Positions 26,244 to 34,744 are shown, counted from the first letter of the stretch. The stretch: 64,000 bases of DNA from Oscillospiraceae bacterium (GCA_031268095.1 JAIRXU010000028.1:1-64000); one strand, 5' to 3'. The notes: generated by a model from the sequence alone, not told the origin. Numbers and translations: made by a program.

Positions 26244-27254
26244 TCACGAAGGCTCTCCTTTCGTTTCCCGGGGGATCCGAAGGTTCCGAAGGGCCAGCAG
26301 ATCCGGGAGCTGGGCCAGCAAGACCGCGGCGAAGACCGCCGCCGCGCCGAGGAACTCCCGCCGGGTCATGGCCTGCCGCAGGAACAGCCAGCCTCCCAGC
26401 GCCCCGAAAACGGATTCGAGGCTCATCACCAGCGCGGCAATGGCGGGCTGGGTTTTGCTCTGGCCGATGATCTGCATGGTGTAGCCCAAGCCGCTGCTGA
26501 GGATTCCCGCATATAAAATATAGGGCAGGGCGGGGCGGAGCATGTCCCACGTCAGGCCCGGCTCCCGCAGCAGCGCGCCCGCGCCGGAAATCAGCGCCGC
26601 AACAAGCATTTGGCAGGCGGAAAGCTGGATGGGATCCACCCGGACCGAAAAGTGGTCCACGCTGAGGATGTGGAACGAATACACAAAGGCGCAGCCGAGC
26701 GTTAACATGTCGCCGGGATTCACGGAGAAATCGCCGCGCACACACAGCAGGTAAAACCCCGCAACGGAGATCAGGATGCAGGGCAGCAGGATGAGATGCG
26801 GCCGCTTGCCGAGGAACATGGAAAACAGCGGCACAAAGAGGATATAGAGCGCGGTGATGAAGCTGGACTTCCCCACGGTGGTGTAAAGCAGCCCCATCTG
26901 CTGGAGGATAGAGGCAATGCTCATGCAGCAGCCGCACACCAAGCTGCCGGCCAGCAGTCTGCGCCTTCCTTGCCGCCGCTCCAGCGGAGACAGGGCCGCG
27001 GCAGCGGAAGGGAAAGCAGCGCGGCGCGCGCCTGCCCGGCGTTTCCCCCGCTGGGCCAGCAGCAGCGGCAGCAGCGCCGCAACCCCCACGAGCGAGCGCA
27101 GAGAATAAAACCACAGCGGCCCCATGTGCTTCATGGCGGCGGACTGGGCCGCGAAGGTGAAGCCCCAGACAATGGCGGTCGCCAGCAGGATCAGGTTGCC
27201 CAGAGCGGAACTGCGGGGCTGGGACGGCAGGGAAGCGGCGGGACGTTCGGACAT
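26244..27254 (-). CDS. DMT-superfamily (EamA) transporter
   Basis: 336 aa with about ten hydrophobic segments in two EamA halves. The first half starts LILLATAIVWGFTFAAQSAA and includes MGPLWFYSLRSLVG; the second includes FVYSFHILSVDHFS, ILSSGLGYTMQIIGQ and ALVMSLESVFGALGGWLFL. A charged Arg/Ala-rich loop of about 30 residues separates helices 2 and 3. The start is the ATG 11 bases after GGAGG. Members export metabolites or amino acids; the substrate here is unknown. It is transcribed alone from its own promoter, convergent with rpsR. Confidence 0.9.
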   Translation of the reverse strand: MSERPAASLPSQPRSSALGNLILLATAIVWGFTFAAQSAAMKHMGPLWFYSLRSLVGVAALLPLLLAQRGKRRAGARRAAFPSAAAALSPLERRQGRRRLLAGSLVCGCCMSIASILQQMGLLYTTVGKSSFITALYILFVPLFSMFLGKRPHLILLPCILISVAGFYLLCVRGDFSVNPGDMLTLGCAFVYSFHILSVDHFSVRVDPIQLSACQMLVAALISGAGALLREPGLTWDMLRPALPYILYAGILSSGLGYTMQIIGQSKTQPAIAALVMSLESVFGALGGWLFLRQAMTRREFLGAAAVFAAVLLAQLPDLLALRNLRIPRETKGEPS

Positions 27255-27302
27255 GAAACAGCGAGCCTCCAGTCATAAAATAGTAAACCGCAACAGGGTT
27301 CT

Positions 27303-27331
27303 ATTATAGCGGATTCCGGCGAAGGATGCAA
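27303..27331 (-). promoter_or_regulatory. Sigma-A promoter of the DMT transporter gene
   Basis: TTGCAT (27326-27331), 17-base spacer and TATAAT (27303-27308) lie on the minus strand, about 50 bases before the start codon. Confidence 0.8.
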
Positions 27332-27400
27332 GGGGGAAATGGGGAAACAGGAAGACCCCGCGACATTATTTGCATCCTCCGGAAGGCCACCGAACGCAGA

Positions 27401-27443
27401 AAAAAACAGTCCCGGACGAACCGGAACCGTTTTTTCTGGGACT
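27401..27443 (-). terminator. carD-like gene terminator
   Basis: On the minus strand AGTCCC (arm near 27438-27443) pairs with GGGACT (27408-27413), then GTTTTTTT. An inner CGGTTCCGG-type inverted repeat adds pairing. It is 85 bases past the stop of the CarD-family gene. Confidence 0.7.
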
Positions 27444-27527
27444 ATTCGCTCTCCTGCCGCCAGCGCCGGCGCGCTTGTTTTTTGGGAGCCAGGCCCAGCG
27501 CCGGGAGCCGCTTCAGAAGGGCTTGGA

Positions 27528-28103
27528 TCAGGTTTGCCGCACCGGTTCCGCCGGCGTCCACGGCGGGAGCGGCTCCATCCGTTCCCGGTTTTCCAGCTGC
27601 TCCATTTGTTCCATTTGCTCCATGATAAACGGCACAACTTCCTCCGGCGAGAGACGGAGCACATGCGCAAACTCTTCATACAGACGCTTCTCCGCCTCCT
27701 GGAGGAGGCGTTCGTCCGCAATGTGGAGCTTTCGGCCGACTGCTTTCTGTTCCTGCCGGCGCCGATAGAGGGATTTGATCATCCGCACCAGCGCCGTCCG
27801 GTCTCCGCTGGCCAGCGCCTGACGGTCCCGCTCCCGGCGGGTGGTGTCGTCGGCGACCCAAGCGCCCTCCTCGTCCGGCATGGAGCGGATCAGGCAGTGG
27901 ATTTCCTCGGCGGAAAGCACCGGCCGCAACTGGGCAACGGCTTTTTCGTTGTCTATGGGCACATAGTGGATGGTATTTTTCTCCTGAAGCGGAATCAGCA
28001 CAAAATACTGGCGCGCCTGGCCATCCAGGCGCTTCTCCTCTATGCCGCTGACGCGGCACACGCCGTCCGCACCATATAGAACCGTATCCCCTACTTGAAT
28101 CAT
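27528..28103 (-). CDS. CarD/CdnL-TRCF-domain transcription regulator
   Basis: 191 aa. The start is the ATG at 28101-28103 behind GGAAGGTGG. Residues 1-60 are the RNA-polymerase-interacting Tudor-like domain (MIQVGDTVLYGADGVCRV, then YFVLIPL and IHYVPIDN). The helical C-terminal part (residues 65-170: LVRMIKSLYRRRQEQK, AEKRLYEEFAHVL) is the typical CarD/CdnL promoter-binding region. It ends in a Met/Gln/Glu-rich stretch. Such proteins bind the RNA polymerase beta subunit and stabilise open complexes, notably at rRNA promoters. The gene is alone, divergent from the XRE-TPR gene. Confidence 0.92.
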   Translation of the reverse strand: MIQVGDTVLYGADGVCRVSGIEEKRLDGQARQYFVLIPLQEKNTIHYVPIDNEKAVAQLRPVLSAEEIHCLIRSMPDEEGAWVADDTTRRERDRQALASGDRTALVRMIKSLYRRRQEQKAVGRKLHIADERLLQEAEKRLYEEFAHVLRLSPEEVVPFIMEQMEQMEQLENRERMEPLPPWTPAEPVRQT

Positions 28104-28183
28104 ATTGCCACCTTCCAAATTTCAGATTCCAGACCGCAGCGTTCAGATGCCGAACGCCGCTGATTTCTCCTATCTAAATCTTT

Positions 28184-28211
28184 ATTATTAGTATACCATG
28201 TTCTATGACAA
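28184..28211 (-). promoter_or_regulatory. Possible promoter of the CarD-family gene
   Basis: TTGTCA (28206-28211), 16-base spacer and AATAAT (28184-28189) lie on the minus strand. A nearby TATACT has no matching -35, so the exact site is uncertain. Confidence 0.4.
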
Positions 28212-28310
28212 AAGTGCCCGCGGAAATGGCGGGAATTGGAAAGAATTTTCAAAAAATTCTCCGCCGGTCGCCGCGCAACCACCCGGGGAGGCAGCGCAAA
28301 GGCTGGATGA

Positions 28311-28339
28311 TTGCTTTTTCCGCGGGAATCCGGTATACT
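28311..28339 (+). promoter_or_regulatory. Promoter of the XRE-TPR gene
   Basis: TTGCTT (28311-28316), 17-base spacer and TATACT (28334-28339) lie about 45 bases before the start codon. Confidence 0.7.
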
Positions 28340-28382
28340 GAAACTGCTGATCAGCAAAATCAGAAGAACAGGAGTCACAGTG

Positions 28383-29450
28383 ATGAATTTGGAATTCGGC
28401 AGAAAACTCCGGACCCTGCGGGGTGCGCGGGGCATGACCCAGGAACAGTTGGCGGGCCGGCTGGGGGTATCGCCCCAGGCGGTGTCAAAATGGGAGACCG
28501 GGGCGGCAGCGCCGGACATCGGACTGCTTCCGGGGATTTCCGTCGCCTTTGGGGCGACGATCGACGAACTGTTTTGCCTCAGCGACGCGGAACACCTGGC
28601 GCGCGTCGGTCAGCTGCTGACCGACAGCCGGGACCTGGACGCACAAACCTTTTCCTCCGCGGAAACGCTGCTGCAGGGAATCCTGGCCCGCTGCCCGGAC
28701 AGCGCACTGGCAGCCTTGCGGCTGGCGGAGCTTTATGAGCACCGGTCGGAGACGCTGACGCGCCAGGCGGTCCTGTATGCCAAGCAGGCCATCCGCATCG
28801 CGCCGGAAGAAAAAAGCGGGCACAGCGTCCTGACCCGGTTGCTGCGCGGCCACGGCGGGGACTGGACGCAGACGAACACACTGGAAATGGTTCGCTACTA
28901 CCGGGGGCTGATGAAACGGGTCCCGGACTACCAGGAGGGCTGGCGCTGGCTGCTGGAGCAGCTGATCGGCAACGGATCGCTGGAAGAAGCCCGGGAAATC
29001 GTCGAAAACAACCCGGTTGTGCGGCGGCATGTCCTCGCGAAAATGTGGCTGGGCGACATCGCCTACGCCCGGGGGGACGGCACGGAGGCCCTGCGGCTCT
29101 GGGACGAATGCGTTGGCAGCGCGCCGGACGACTGGCGGCCCCGCGCCTTCCGGGCAGACCGGATGGTAGCAATGGGACGTTACGGGGAGGCAATCCGGGA
29201 CTACGAAGCCTGGCTGGAGAAGCAGCCCGCCCCGCCCTACTGCGACCCATATATATGCATGGCGTTGCTGTATGAGGAACTGAGGGACCTGCCCAAAGCC
29301 ATCGAACAGCGGGAGGCGCATCGCCGCCTGCTGCGCGAAATCGGGTTCGAGCAGGGCGAGGCAATCGACGGTGTGGACCGGGAGATTGCCCGGCTGCAAA
29401 GCGCGCTGGCGGAAACGCCTGGCGGCAAATCAACGGACCAGCCGACTTGA
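28383..29450 (+). CDS. XRE-family regulator with C-terminal TPR-like region
   Basis: 355 aa. The start is the ATG at 28383, eight bases after GGAG; an earlier in-frame start would precede the promoter -10. Residues 1-60 are a Cro/CI helix-turn-helix (GRKLRTLRGARGMTQEQLAG, VSPQAVSKWETG, ELFCLSD). The remaining 290 residues form helical pairs of tetratricopeptide type (LAALRLAELYEHRSETL, AYARGDGTEALRLWDECV, YGEAIRDYEAWLEKQ). Such proteins couple a DNA-binding head to a protein- or peptide-sensing tail. The target is unknown; it lies alone between carD and rpsO with its own promoter and terminator. Confidence 0.88.
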   Translation: MNLEFGRKLRTLRGARGMTQEQLAGRLGVSPQAVSKWETGAAAPDIGLLPGISVAFGATIDELFCLSDAEHLARVGQLLTDSRDLDAQTFSSAETLLQGILARCPDSALAALRLAELYEHRSETLTRQAVLYAKQAIRIAPEEKSGHSVLTRLLRGHGGDWTQTNTLEMVRYYRGLMKRVPDYQEGWRWLLEQLIGNGSLEEAREIVENNPVVRRHVLAKMWLGDIAYARGDGTEALRLWDECVGSAPDDWRPRAFRADRMVAMGRYGEAIRDYEAWLEKQPAPPYCDPYICMALLYEELRDLPKAIEQREAHRRLLREIGFEQGEAIDGVDREIARLQSALAETPGGKSTDQPT

Positions 29451-29460
29451 GCCACGACGC

Positions 29461-29504
29461 CAAAACACATTCCCCGGGAGAAAAGGAGGATGTGTTTTGG
29501 TTTT
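29461..29504 (+). terminator. Terminator of the XRE-TPR gene
   Basis: CAAAACACAT (29461-29470) pairs with ATGTGTTTTG (29490-29499), then GTTTT. It is 10 bases past the stop codon. Confidence 0.75.
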
Positions 29505-29535
29505 GCGCATTTTCGGCGGGTGAACTTCGGAAAAA

Positions 29536-29598
29536 TGTTTCACATGTTTCACGGAAATCCGCGATTGTTTAACGCAAAACCCCCATTGTTTCACGGAA
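29536..29598 (+). repeat. TGTTTCACGGAA direct repeats spaced 21 bp
   Basis: TGTTTCACGGAA occurs at 29545-29556 and 29587-29598, with a variant TGTTTAACGCAA exactly between (29566). Starts are 21 bp apart, two helical turns. A further half (TGTTTCAC) is at 29536. The array lies between the XRE gene terminator and the rpsO promoter. It recalls half of a ParB parS site but is not palindromic. The rest of this 348-bp gap holds only the terminator and the rpsO promoter. Confidence 0.6.
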
Positions 29599-29684
29599 TT
29601 ACCATCTTATTGGAATTATTTCAGAGAGTCATTCTTGTCGCCACAGGCGTCAATTTCCCTCGTCGGAATTTTTTCAAAAACCTC

Positions 29685-29713
29685 TTTACAAATGCCATCG
29701 GATGTGGTAAACT
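29685..29713 (+). promoter_or_regulatory. rpsO promoter
   Basis: TTTACA (29685-29690), 17-base spacer and TAAACT (29708-29713) lie about 80 bases before the rpsO start, leaving room for an S15-binding leader. Confidence 0.75.
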
Positions 29714-29798
29714 ATTTTATAATAATGCCGTTCCTCGGCCGTTGGACCCACCAACCGCGGCGGAGAAACCGGTGAATGAAAGGATACGGTGAAACCGC

Positions 29799-30062
29799 AT
29801 GACCCAAGCCGAAAAGCAAGAAATCTTGACCGCGTATGCCCTGCATGAGGGCGACACAGGTTCCCCGGAAGTGCAAATCGCATTGCTGACCAAGCGCATC
29901 AATGACCTCACCGGGCACCTGAAAATCCACAAAAAAGACCACCATTCCCGCCGGGGACTGCTGAAATTGGTCGGCCAGCGCCGGGGATTGCTGGCATATC
30001 TCCAAAAAAGCGATATTGAGCGCTACCGCGCCATCATCGCGCGGTTGGGTATCCGCAAATAA
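29799..30062 (+). CDS. rpsO: 30S ribosomal protein S15
   Basis: 87 aa, normal size. [50 protein letters not shown] and the closing [13 protein letters not shown] are the family signature. It binds 16S rRNA helices 20-22 early in 30S assembly. The ribosome site is weak for this window (GGTG about 8 bases upstream). pnp follows after 227 bp, the widely conserved rpsO-pnp order. Confidence 0.97.
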   Translation: MTQAEKQEILTAYALHEGDTGSPEVQIALLTKRINDLTGHLKIHKKDHHSRRGLLKLVGQRRGLLAYLQKSDIERYRAIIARLGIRK

Positions 30063-30075
30063 GGCGGCAAGCGCC

Positions 30076-30112
30076 AAAGGCAGGAGGCGGGGAATTCCCT
30101 GCTCCTGCCTTT
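30076..30112 (+). terminator. Hairpin after rpsO, possible weak terminator
   Basis: AAAGGCAGGAG pairs with CTCCTGCCTTT around GCGGGGAATTCCCTG. The T-run is short, so partial read-through into pnp is likely. Confidence 0.6.
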
Positions 30113-30153
30113 CTCTCCGCTTTTGAGGACGTCCAAATATTTGGGCCGCACAG

Positions 30154-30247
30154 AGGAGAACTGTTTTAGCGGTAAATCGAGGACAGCGCGCGGATTTTAC
30201 GGATGTTGCGCGCGGCTGGCCTGGATTTATTGCTAAATCGTTCTCCT
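30154..30247 (+). promoter_or_regulatory. Long stem-loop in the pnp leader
   Basis: AGGAGAACTGTTTTAGC (30154-30170) nearly pairs with GCTAAATCGTTCTCCT (30232-30247). Inside it a second stem, GCGCGC with GCGCGC, forms around 30186-30214. The loop sits 40 bases before pnp. In Escherichia coli a similar pnp leader stem is cut by RNase III and then used for PNPase autoregulation; the same role here is inferred. Confidence 0.6.
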
Positions 30248-30289
30248 TTGGATGGGATATATTTTTGATAGACAGAAAAGGAGAATGGT

Positions 30290-32500
30290 ATGTTTTTCCA
30301 GGATTACCGGACGTTTGAAACCACCCTTGGCGGGCGGAAACTGGTGATCGAGACCGGCAAAATGGCGCAGCTGGCGGGCGGAGCCTGCCTTGTGCGGTAC
30401 GGGGAAACCAACGTACTGTGCACCGCGACGATGAGCGCGAAGCCCCGGGACGGGATTGATTTCTTCCCGCTGTCGGTGGACTTTGAAGAGAAGCTCTATT
30501 CTGTGGGAAAAATCCCCGGGTCGTTCCAGCGGCGGGAGGGCCGCGCCAGCGAAAAGGCCGTTCTGGCCTCCCGGGTAATCGACCGGCCGATTCGCCCCCT
30601 CTTCCCCAAGGACATGCGCAACGACGTGGGCGTCGTGGCGACGGTGATGAGCGTGGAGCAGGACTGCCCGCCGGACATGGTGGCGATGCTGGGCGTGTCC
30701 GTGGCGCTGTCGATTTCGGAAATCCCCTGGCGGGGGCCGATCGCGGGCGTATGCGTGGGACTGGTGGACGGCGAATATGTGATCAATCCCACCGCGGCGC
30801 AGCGGGAAAAGAGCCGCATGAGCGTCGTCGTGGCTTCAACGGCGGACCTGGTGGCAATGATCGAGGCCGGGGCGTCGGAAGTCAGCAACGATGAGATGTA
30901 TGAAGGAATCATGTTCGGCCACCAGGAAAACCGGCGGCTGGTCGAGTTCATCCAGGGAATTCAGGCGGAGGTCGGCAAGCAGAAGATTGACTTCCCTTCC
31001 AACGACCCGCCCGCCGAAATGTACGAAGCCATCAAAGCCTTCGCCATTGAGGACATCCGCCAGGCGCTGGACACAGACGACAAGCGGATCCGGGACGAGC
31101 GGCTCAAGCCCATCTATGAGCGGGTTCACGCGGAATTCGACGAAAAATATCCGGAGGATATCGCAAAGATTGAGGACTGCTTATATAAGACCCAAAAATA
31201 TGTGGTGCGGCGCTGGCTGCTGGACGACGGCAAGCGCGTGGACGGGCGGGGGATCGATGAGATCCGGCCGCTGAACGCGGAAGTGGACCTGCTGGACCGG
31301 GCGCACGGCTCCGGGATGTTCACCCGGGGGCAGACCCAGGTGCTCACCGTCACCACCCTCGGGCCGATGAGCATGGAACAGATGCTGGACGGCATCGACG
31401 AGGACGAAAGCAAGCGCTATCTTCATCATTACAACTTCCCCTCCTTCTCCGTCGGCGAGACGCGGCCCGCCCGCGGTCCCGGGCGGCGGGAGATCGGGCA
31501 CGGCGCGCTGGCTGAACGGGCGCTGCTGCCGGTCATCCCCGCAGTGGAGGAATTTCCCTACGCGATCCGGCTGGTATCGGAAGTTCTGTCTTCCAACGGT
31601 TCCACCTCCCAGGGCGCGGTGTGCGGCTCGTCTCTCTCGCTGATGGCGGCGGGCGTGCCGATCAAGGCTCCGGTGGCGGGGATATCCTGCGGCCTGGTCA
31701 CCGAAGGGGAGCGGTTCATGACCATGGTGGACATCCAGGGCGTGGAAGATTTCTTCGGCGACATGGACTTCAAGGTTGCCGGAACCCACAAAGGGATCAC
31801 CGCCATTCAGATGGACCTGAAGATCGACGGTCTGACCCCGGCCATCGTCCGGGAGGCGCTGGAAAAGACGTACAAAGCCCGTCTGTATATTTTAGACGAT
31901 ATCATGGCGCCGGTCATCGCGGCGCCCAGAGCGGAGTTGTCGAAGTACGCGCCGAAGATGCTGACGGTGACCATCCCGGTGGACAAGATCAGCGAAGTGA
32001 TCGGCAAGCAGGGCAAGGTCATCCAGAAGATCTGCGCCGAATGCAACTGCAAGGTGGACGTGGAGGAGGACGGAAAGGTCTTCATCTGCGCGGTGGAGCT
32101 TGCTGACGCGGAGCGGGCGCTGTTCATGATCACGACCATCGCCAACGACCCGGAGGTTGGGTCAATTTATAAGGGCGTGGTGACGCGGCTGATGGACTTC
32201 GGCGCATTCGTGGAGATTGCCCCCGGCAAGGAAGGGCTGGTGCACATCAGCCACCTGGACGTCAAGCGCACCGAGCGGGTGGAAGACGTGGTGAGCGTCG
32301 GCGATGAAGTGATTGTCAAGGTTCGGGAAATCGACGACCAGGGGAGGCTGAACCTCTCCCGGCGGGACGCCCTGATTGAGGTGGAAGGCCTCAAGCCGGA
32401 GAACACCATTTCTGACGCGCCCCGACGCCCCGCCCCGCCCCGCAGGGACGGCGGACGGCCCGGCGGCGGCAGGCCCGGCGGCCCTGGCGGCAGACGATAA
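30290..32500 (+). CDS. pnp: Polyribonucleotide nucleotidyltransferase (PNPase)
   Basis: 736 aa, full length. The ATG follows AAAAGGAGAATGGT. Two RNase PH domains flank a helical linker: the first opens TTLGGRKLVIETGKMAQLA and includes GSFQRREGRASEKAVL; the second includes FPSFSVGETRPARGPGRREI, EVLSSNGSTSQGAVCG and the conserved DIQGVEDFFGDMDFKVAGT. A KH domain (VIGKQGKVIQKICAE) near residue 570 and an S1 domain (GSIYKGVVTRLMDFGAFVEI) near residue 625 follow. A Gly/Pro/Arg-rich tail closes the protein. It degrades RNA 3'-5' with phosphate. Confidence 0.98.
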   Translation: MFFQDYRTFETTLGGRKLVIETGKMAQLAGGACLVRYGETNVLCTATMSAKPRDGIDFFPLSVDFEEKLYSVGKIPGSFQRREGRASEKAVLASRVIDRPIRPLFPKDMRNDVGVVATVMSVEQDCPPDMVAMLGVSVALSISEIPWRGPIAGVCVGLVDGEYVINPTAAQREKSRMSVVVASTADLVAMIEAGASEVSNDEMYEGIMFGHQENRRLVEFIQGIQAEVGKQKIDFPSNDPPAEMYEAIKAFAIEDIRQALDTDDKRIRDERLKPIYERVHAEFDEKYPEDIAKIEDCLYKTQKYVVRRWLLDDGKRVDGRGIDEIRPLNAEVDLLDRAHGSGMFTRGQTQVLTVTTLGPMSMEQMLDGIDEDESKRYLHHYNFPSFSVGETRPARGPGRREIGHGALAERALLPVIPAVEEFPYAIRLVSEVLSSNGSTSQGAVCGSSLSLMAAGVPIKAPVAGISCGLVTEGERFMTMVDIQGVEDFFGDMDFKVAGTHKGITAIQMDLKIDGLTPAIVREALEKTYKARLYILDDIMAPVIAAPRAELSKYAPKMLTVTIPVDKISEVIGKQGKVIQKICAECNCKVDVEEDGKVFICAVELADAERALFMITTIANDPEVGSIYKGVVTRLMDFGAFVEIAPGKEGLVHISHLDVKRTERVEDVVSVGDEVIVKVREIDDQGRLNLSRRDALIEVEGLKPENTISDAPRRPAPPRRDGGRPGGGRPGGPGGRR

Positions 32501-32508
32501 ACACAGCG

Positions 32509-32542
32509 GCGCTCCCCTCCCAACGGAGGGGGGCGCGTTTTC
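32509..32542 (+). terminator. pnp terminator
   Basis: GCGCTCCCCTCC-CAAC-GGAGGGGGGCGC is followed by GTTTT, ten bases after the pnp stop. The rest of the 319-bp gap to the next gene carries that gene's promoter and nothing else recognised. Confidence 0.75.
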
Positions 32543-32710
32543 GGGGGAGGCAGGACAGAGGAAGCATCCAATAGTTGGGAATTGGATCGGGAATTGCTCT
32601 GGAAAAGACAAAAATTCCCCGCAGAGCCGCGGAAATCAGGAGAAAATTCCCGTTTTTGCCGGAAAATCTGAAACCATGGAAAAAATCGTGAAGTTTTTTG
32701 TAAAAAGTTG

Positions 32711-32739
32711 TTGACAAAAGGGCAGATGTGTTGTAATAT
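32711..32739 (+). promoter_or_regulatory. Promoter of the PPTGG surface-protein gene
   Basis: TTGACA (32711-32716), 17-base spacer and TAATAT (32734-32739) lie 80 bases before the start codon. Confidence 0.8.
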
Positions 32740-32819
32740 GTTAAAGCGCTGTGGTTCAGCGGTTCAGTGCGGAACAAAAAGAGGAAAGCAGGCTACCTGC
32801 GAAAGGAACGGGATCGAAA

Positions 32820-34418
32820 ATGAAGAAACGTCAAAAACCAAAGTGGCTCCTTGCGTTGGCGCTGTGCCTGACGGCCCTGACCACTTGCTTATTCAGTGTA
32901 TTCAGCCCGACGCTGGCGCTGCCGGAAAACATTAACACCGAGACCTTCACGAGCTTGGAAGGCAAAAGCGAGATCCGGGTCGTCGCCTCGCCCAACGCGA
33001 CCGGCGACATTGAAATCCCCGCCGCCATCAACGGGCAGGCCGTGACCGCTGTCGCGGACGAAGCGTTCAAGGGATGCACCAGCCTGCGGTCCGTCCGGTT
33101 CGGCGTGGGACTGAAGGCGATCGGCAGCAAGGCGTTTTCCGAGACGAGTTCTCTGGTGGCGGTGGCCATCCCCTCGAGCGCGACGAACATCAGCCTAGAC
33201 GCTTTCACGGGTACCAGCAGCCAGCTGAAAATCTACGGCCTGCCTGGCTCTTACGCGCAAACATTCGCGAACAGCCAGGGGATCACCTTCCAGGCGCTGG
33301 ACGGCAGCGTGGATTATTGGGCGGCCAGCACAACGGTTGTGAGCGGCACGGTGGGCTCCACCGGGAGCGCGGTGACGCTGAAGCCCGTCGGCACGCCAAA
33401 GAACGTATATGAAGAGGTCAATGCGGACGGGAGTTCAAAGAGCCCCAAACGGTATGTCTACGATAACGACGACAGTATCAGCAACGGTGTACAGGGGCCC
33501 GCATACCTGAAAGACGGCGCGTACTATACGGCACTGCTCAATTACGGCGGCGTTTTCGCCCAGGTCAATGACAACGGGAGTCTGCTCAATACACCGGTTA
33601 TCTGGCACGGCCCGGACAAGACGTTCGGCACGGCGGATGATCAAGGCGTTGTGCTGATCGGCGGAAAATACTACATCAAAGGCGAAGGGGACGAGCAGCA
33701 GGTGATCGACCCGGAGACGCCCAGCGCAAGCGCCACCGCGCAGAGTTCTTCCGCCGCTTCTACCGCGGCTGCCTCTACGGGCACTTCCGGCACCGGCAGC
33801 ACCGGTTCGACGGCGACGACCGTGAACCTGAAGCCCGTCGGGACACCGAAGAATGTATACGAAGAGGTAAACGCGGACGGGAGTTCAAAAAATCCCAAAC
33901 GTTATGTTTACGATAACGACGACAATGTCAGCAACGGCGTTCAGGGGACGGCGTATCTGAAAGACGGCGGATATTGGACCGAGCTAACCGCGTACCGCAG
34001 CGTCTATGTACAGATTGGCAACGACGGCAAACTGATCACCGCAATCGGCTTCTGGTATGGTGCGGATCAGATTTTTAATACGGCAGACGACGTCGCTGTT
34101 GTGCTGAAGGAAGGCAAATACGCCGTTTTGAATGAGGACGGCAGCGTCAAGGAGTGGATCACCCCGGAAGTCACCAGCACCAATCCCAGTTCCTCGGCGT
34201 CAGTTTCTTCCGCGGGAACGGGCAGCGGCACGGATACTTCGAACACCAAAGTTACGCTGAGCGACGATTTCTTCAACAGCACCGGAGGCAAAGACGGACC
34301 TGAAGTTCCGCCCACCGGCGGCCGCTTCTCCCCTGGCATGGCGGTCTGCATCTCCCTCCTTACCCTGGCCAGCGGCTACTGTGCGACGCAGCTGGTCCGG
34401 AAGCGGAAGGCGGCCTGA
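32820..34418 (+). CDS. Surface protein: leucine-rich repeats, duplicated domain, PPTGG anchor-like tail
   Basis: 532 aa. The start is the ATG at 32820 behind AAAGGAACGGG. After a signal peptide (residues 10-35), residues about 70-150 are BspA-type leucine-rich repeats (DEAFKGCTSLRSVRFG, SKAFSETSSLVAVAIP). Two roughly 120-residue copies start at residues 185 and 335, each opening with LKPVGTPKNVYEEVNADGSS and KRYVYDNDD and separated by a Ser/Ala/Thr-rich linker. The tail has PPTGG, a hydrophobic span (MAVCISLLTLASGYCATQL) and RKRK, which is the layout of a sortase signal with a non-LPXTG motif. It is probably exported and covalently or membrane anchored. No sortase gene is in the window. A role in adhesion is inferred. 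Confidence 0.85.
   Translation: MKKRQKPKWLLALALCLTALTTCLFSVFSPTLALPENINTETFTSLEGKSEIRVVASPNATGDIEIPAAINGQAVTAVADEAFKGCTSLRSVRFGVGLKAIGSKAFSETSSLVAVAIPSSATNISLDAFTGTSSQLKIYGLPGSYAQTFANSQGITFQALDGSVDYWAASTTVVSGTVGSTGSAVTLKPVGTPKNVYEEVNADGSSKSPKRYVYDNDDSISNGVQGPAYLKDGAYYTALLNYGGVFAQVNDNGSLLNTPVIWHGPDKTFGTADDQGVVLIGGKYYIKGEGDEQQVIDPETPSASATAQSSSAASTAAASTGTSGTGSTGSTATTVNLKPVGTPKNVYEEVNADGSSKNPKRYVYDNDDNVSNGVQGTAYLKDGGYWTELTAYRSVYVQIGNDGKLITAIGFWYGADQIFNTADDVAVVLKEGKYAVLNEDGSVKEWITPEVTSTNPSSSASVSSAGTGSGTDTSNTKVTLSDDFFNSTGGKDGPEVPPTGGRFSPGMAVCISLLTLASGYCATQLVRKRKAA
33372..34174 (+). repeat. 450-bp-period domain duplication in the surface-protein gene
   Basis: Copies start at 33372 and 33822. The first 60 or so bases of each differ only at scattered, mostly third positions and encode the same peptide, then the copies diverge. 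The duplication is therefore old and protein-level selected rather than a recent recombination. Confidence 0.7.
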
Positions 34419-34473
34419 GGCCCTTTCCTGAACCAACCTTCTTCTTGCCCTTTCGGGCATCTCCTCCCTCTCT

Positions 34474-34502
34474 CCCGCTCCCCATCCCCCAGGGGAGCGG
34501 GG
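34474..34502 (+). terminator. Strong hairpin after the surface-protein gene
   Basis: CCCGCTCCCC-ATCCCCCA-GGGGAGCGGG lies 55 bases after the stop, with only a T-poor tail (TTCCCTTT). A second small stem with a better T-run follows near 34550-34590. The remaining part of this 326-bp gap holds the next promoter and no gene that I can see. Confidence 0.55.
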
Positions 34503-34670
34503 GTTCCCTTTGCCTGGACGCGACGAAAGGCAGGGGGATATTTTTTTGAGCGGAAGCTTCGCCGCTTGTCTTTCCGTTGCTTTTTTGTGCATCGGCCCAG
34601 ATTCTTCTTGCGGTTGCAAAATTCCAGTCTGAAAATTTTTCGCGCCGGCGCGAAAGCGGAAGCGTTCCGG

Positions 34671-34699
34671 TTTACATTTGGCGCGCCGTCTGCTATAAT
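34671..34699 (+). promoter_or_regulatory. Promoter of the AraC-family gene
   Basis: TTTACA (34671-34676), 17-base spacer and TATAAT (34694-34699) lie 45 bases before the start codon. Confidence 0.8.
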
Positions 34700-34744
34700 A
34701 CTAGCGTAAAAGCACAAAATCATGCCAGAAAGAGGGCCGCGCCG

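Noticed and set aside
29536..29598. parS centromere-like site
   Set aside because: Only half sites in direct orientation are present; no full TGTTTCACGTGAAACA-type palindrome, and no parAB nearby.
29490..29792. Open frame of 100 codons between the XRE-TPR gene and rpsO
   Set aside because: Its ATG lies inside the terminator stem and directly touches the GGAGG; the repeated FHG pattern comes from the 21-bp DNA repeats; the rpsO promoter lies within it.
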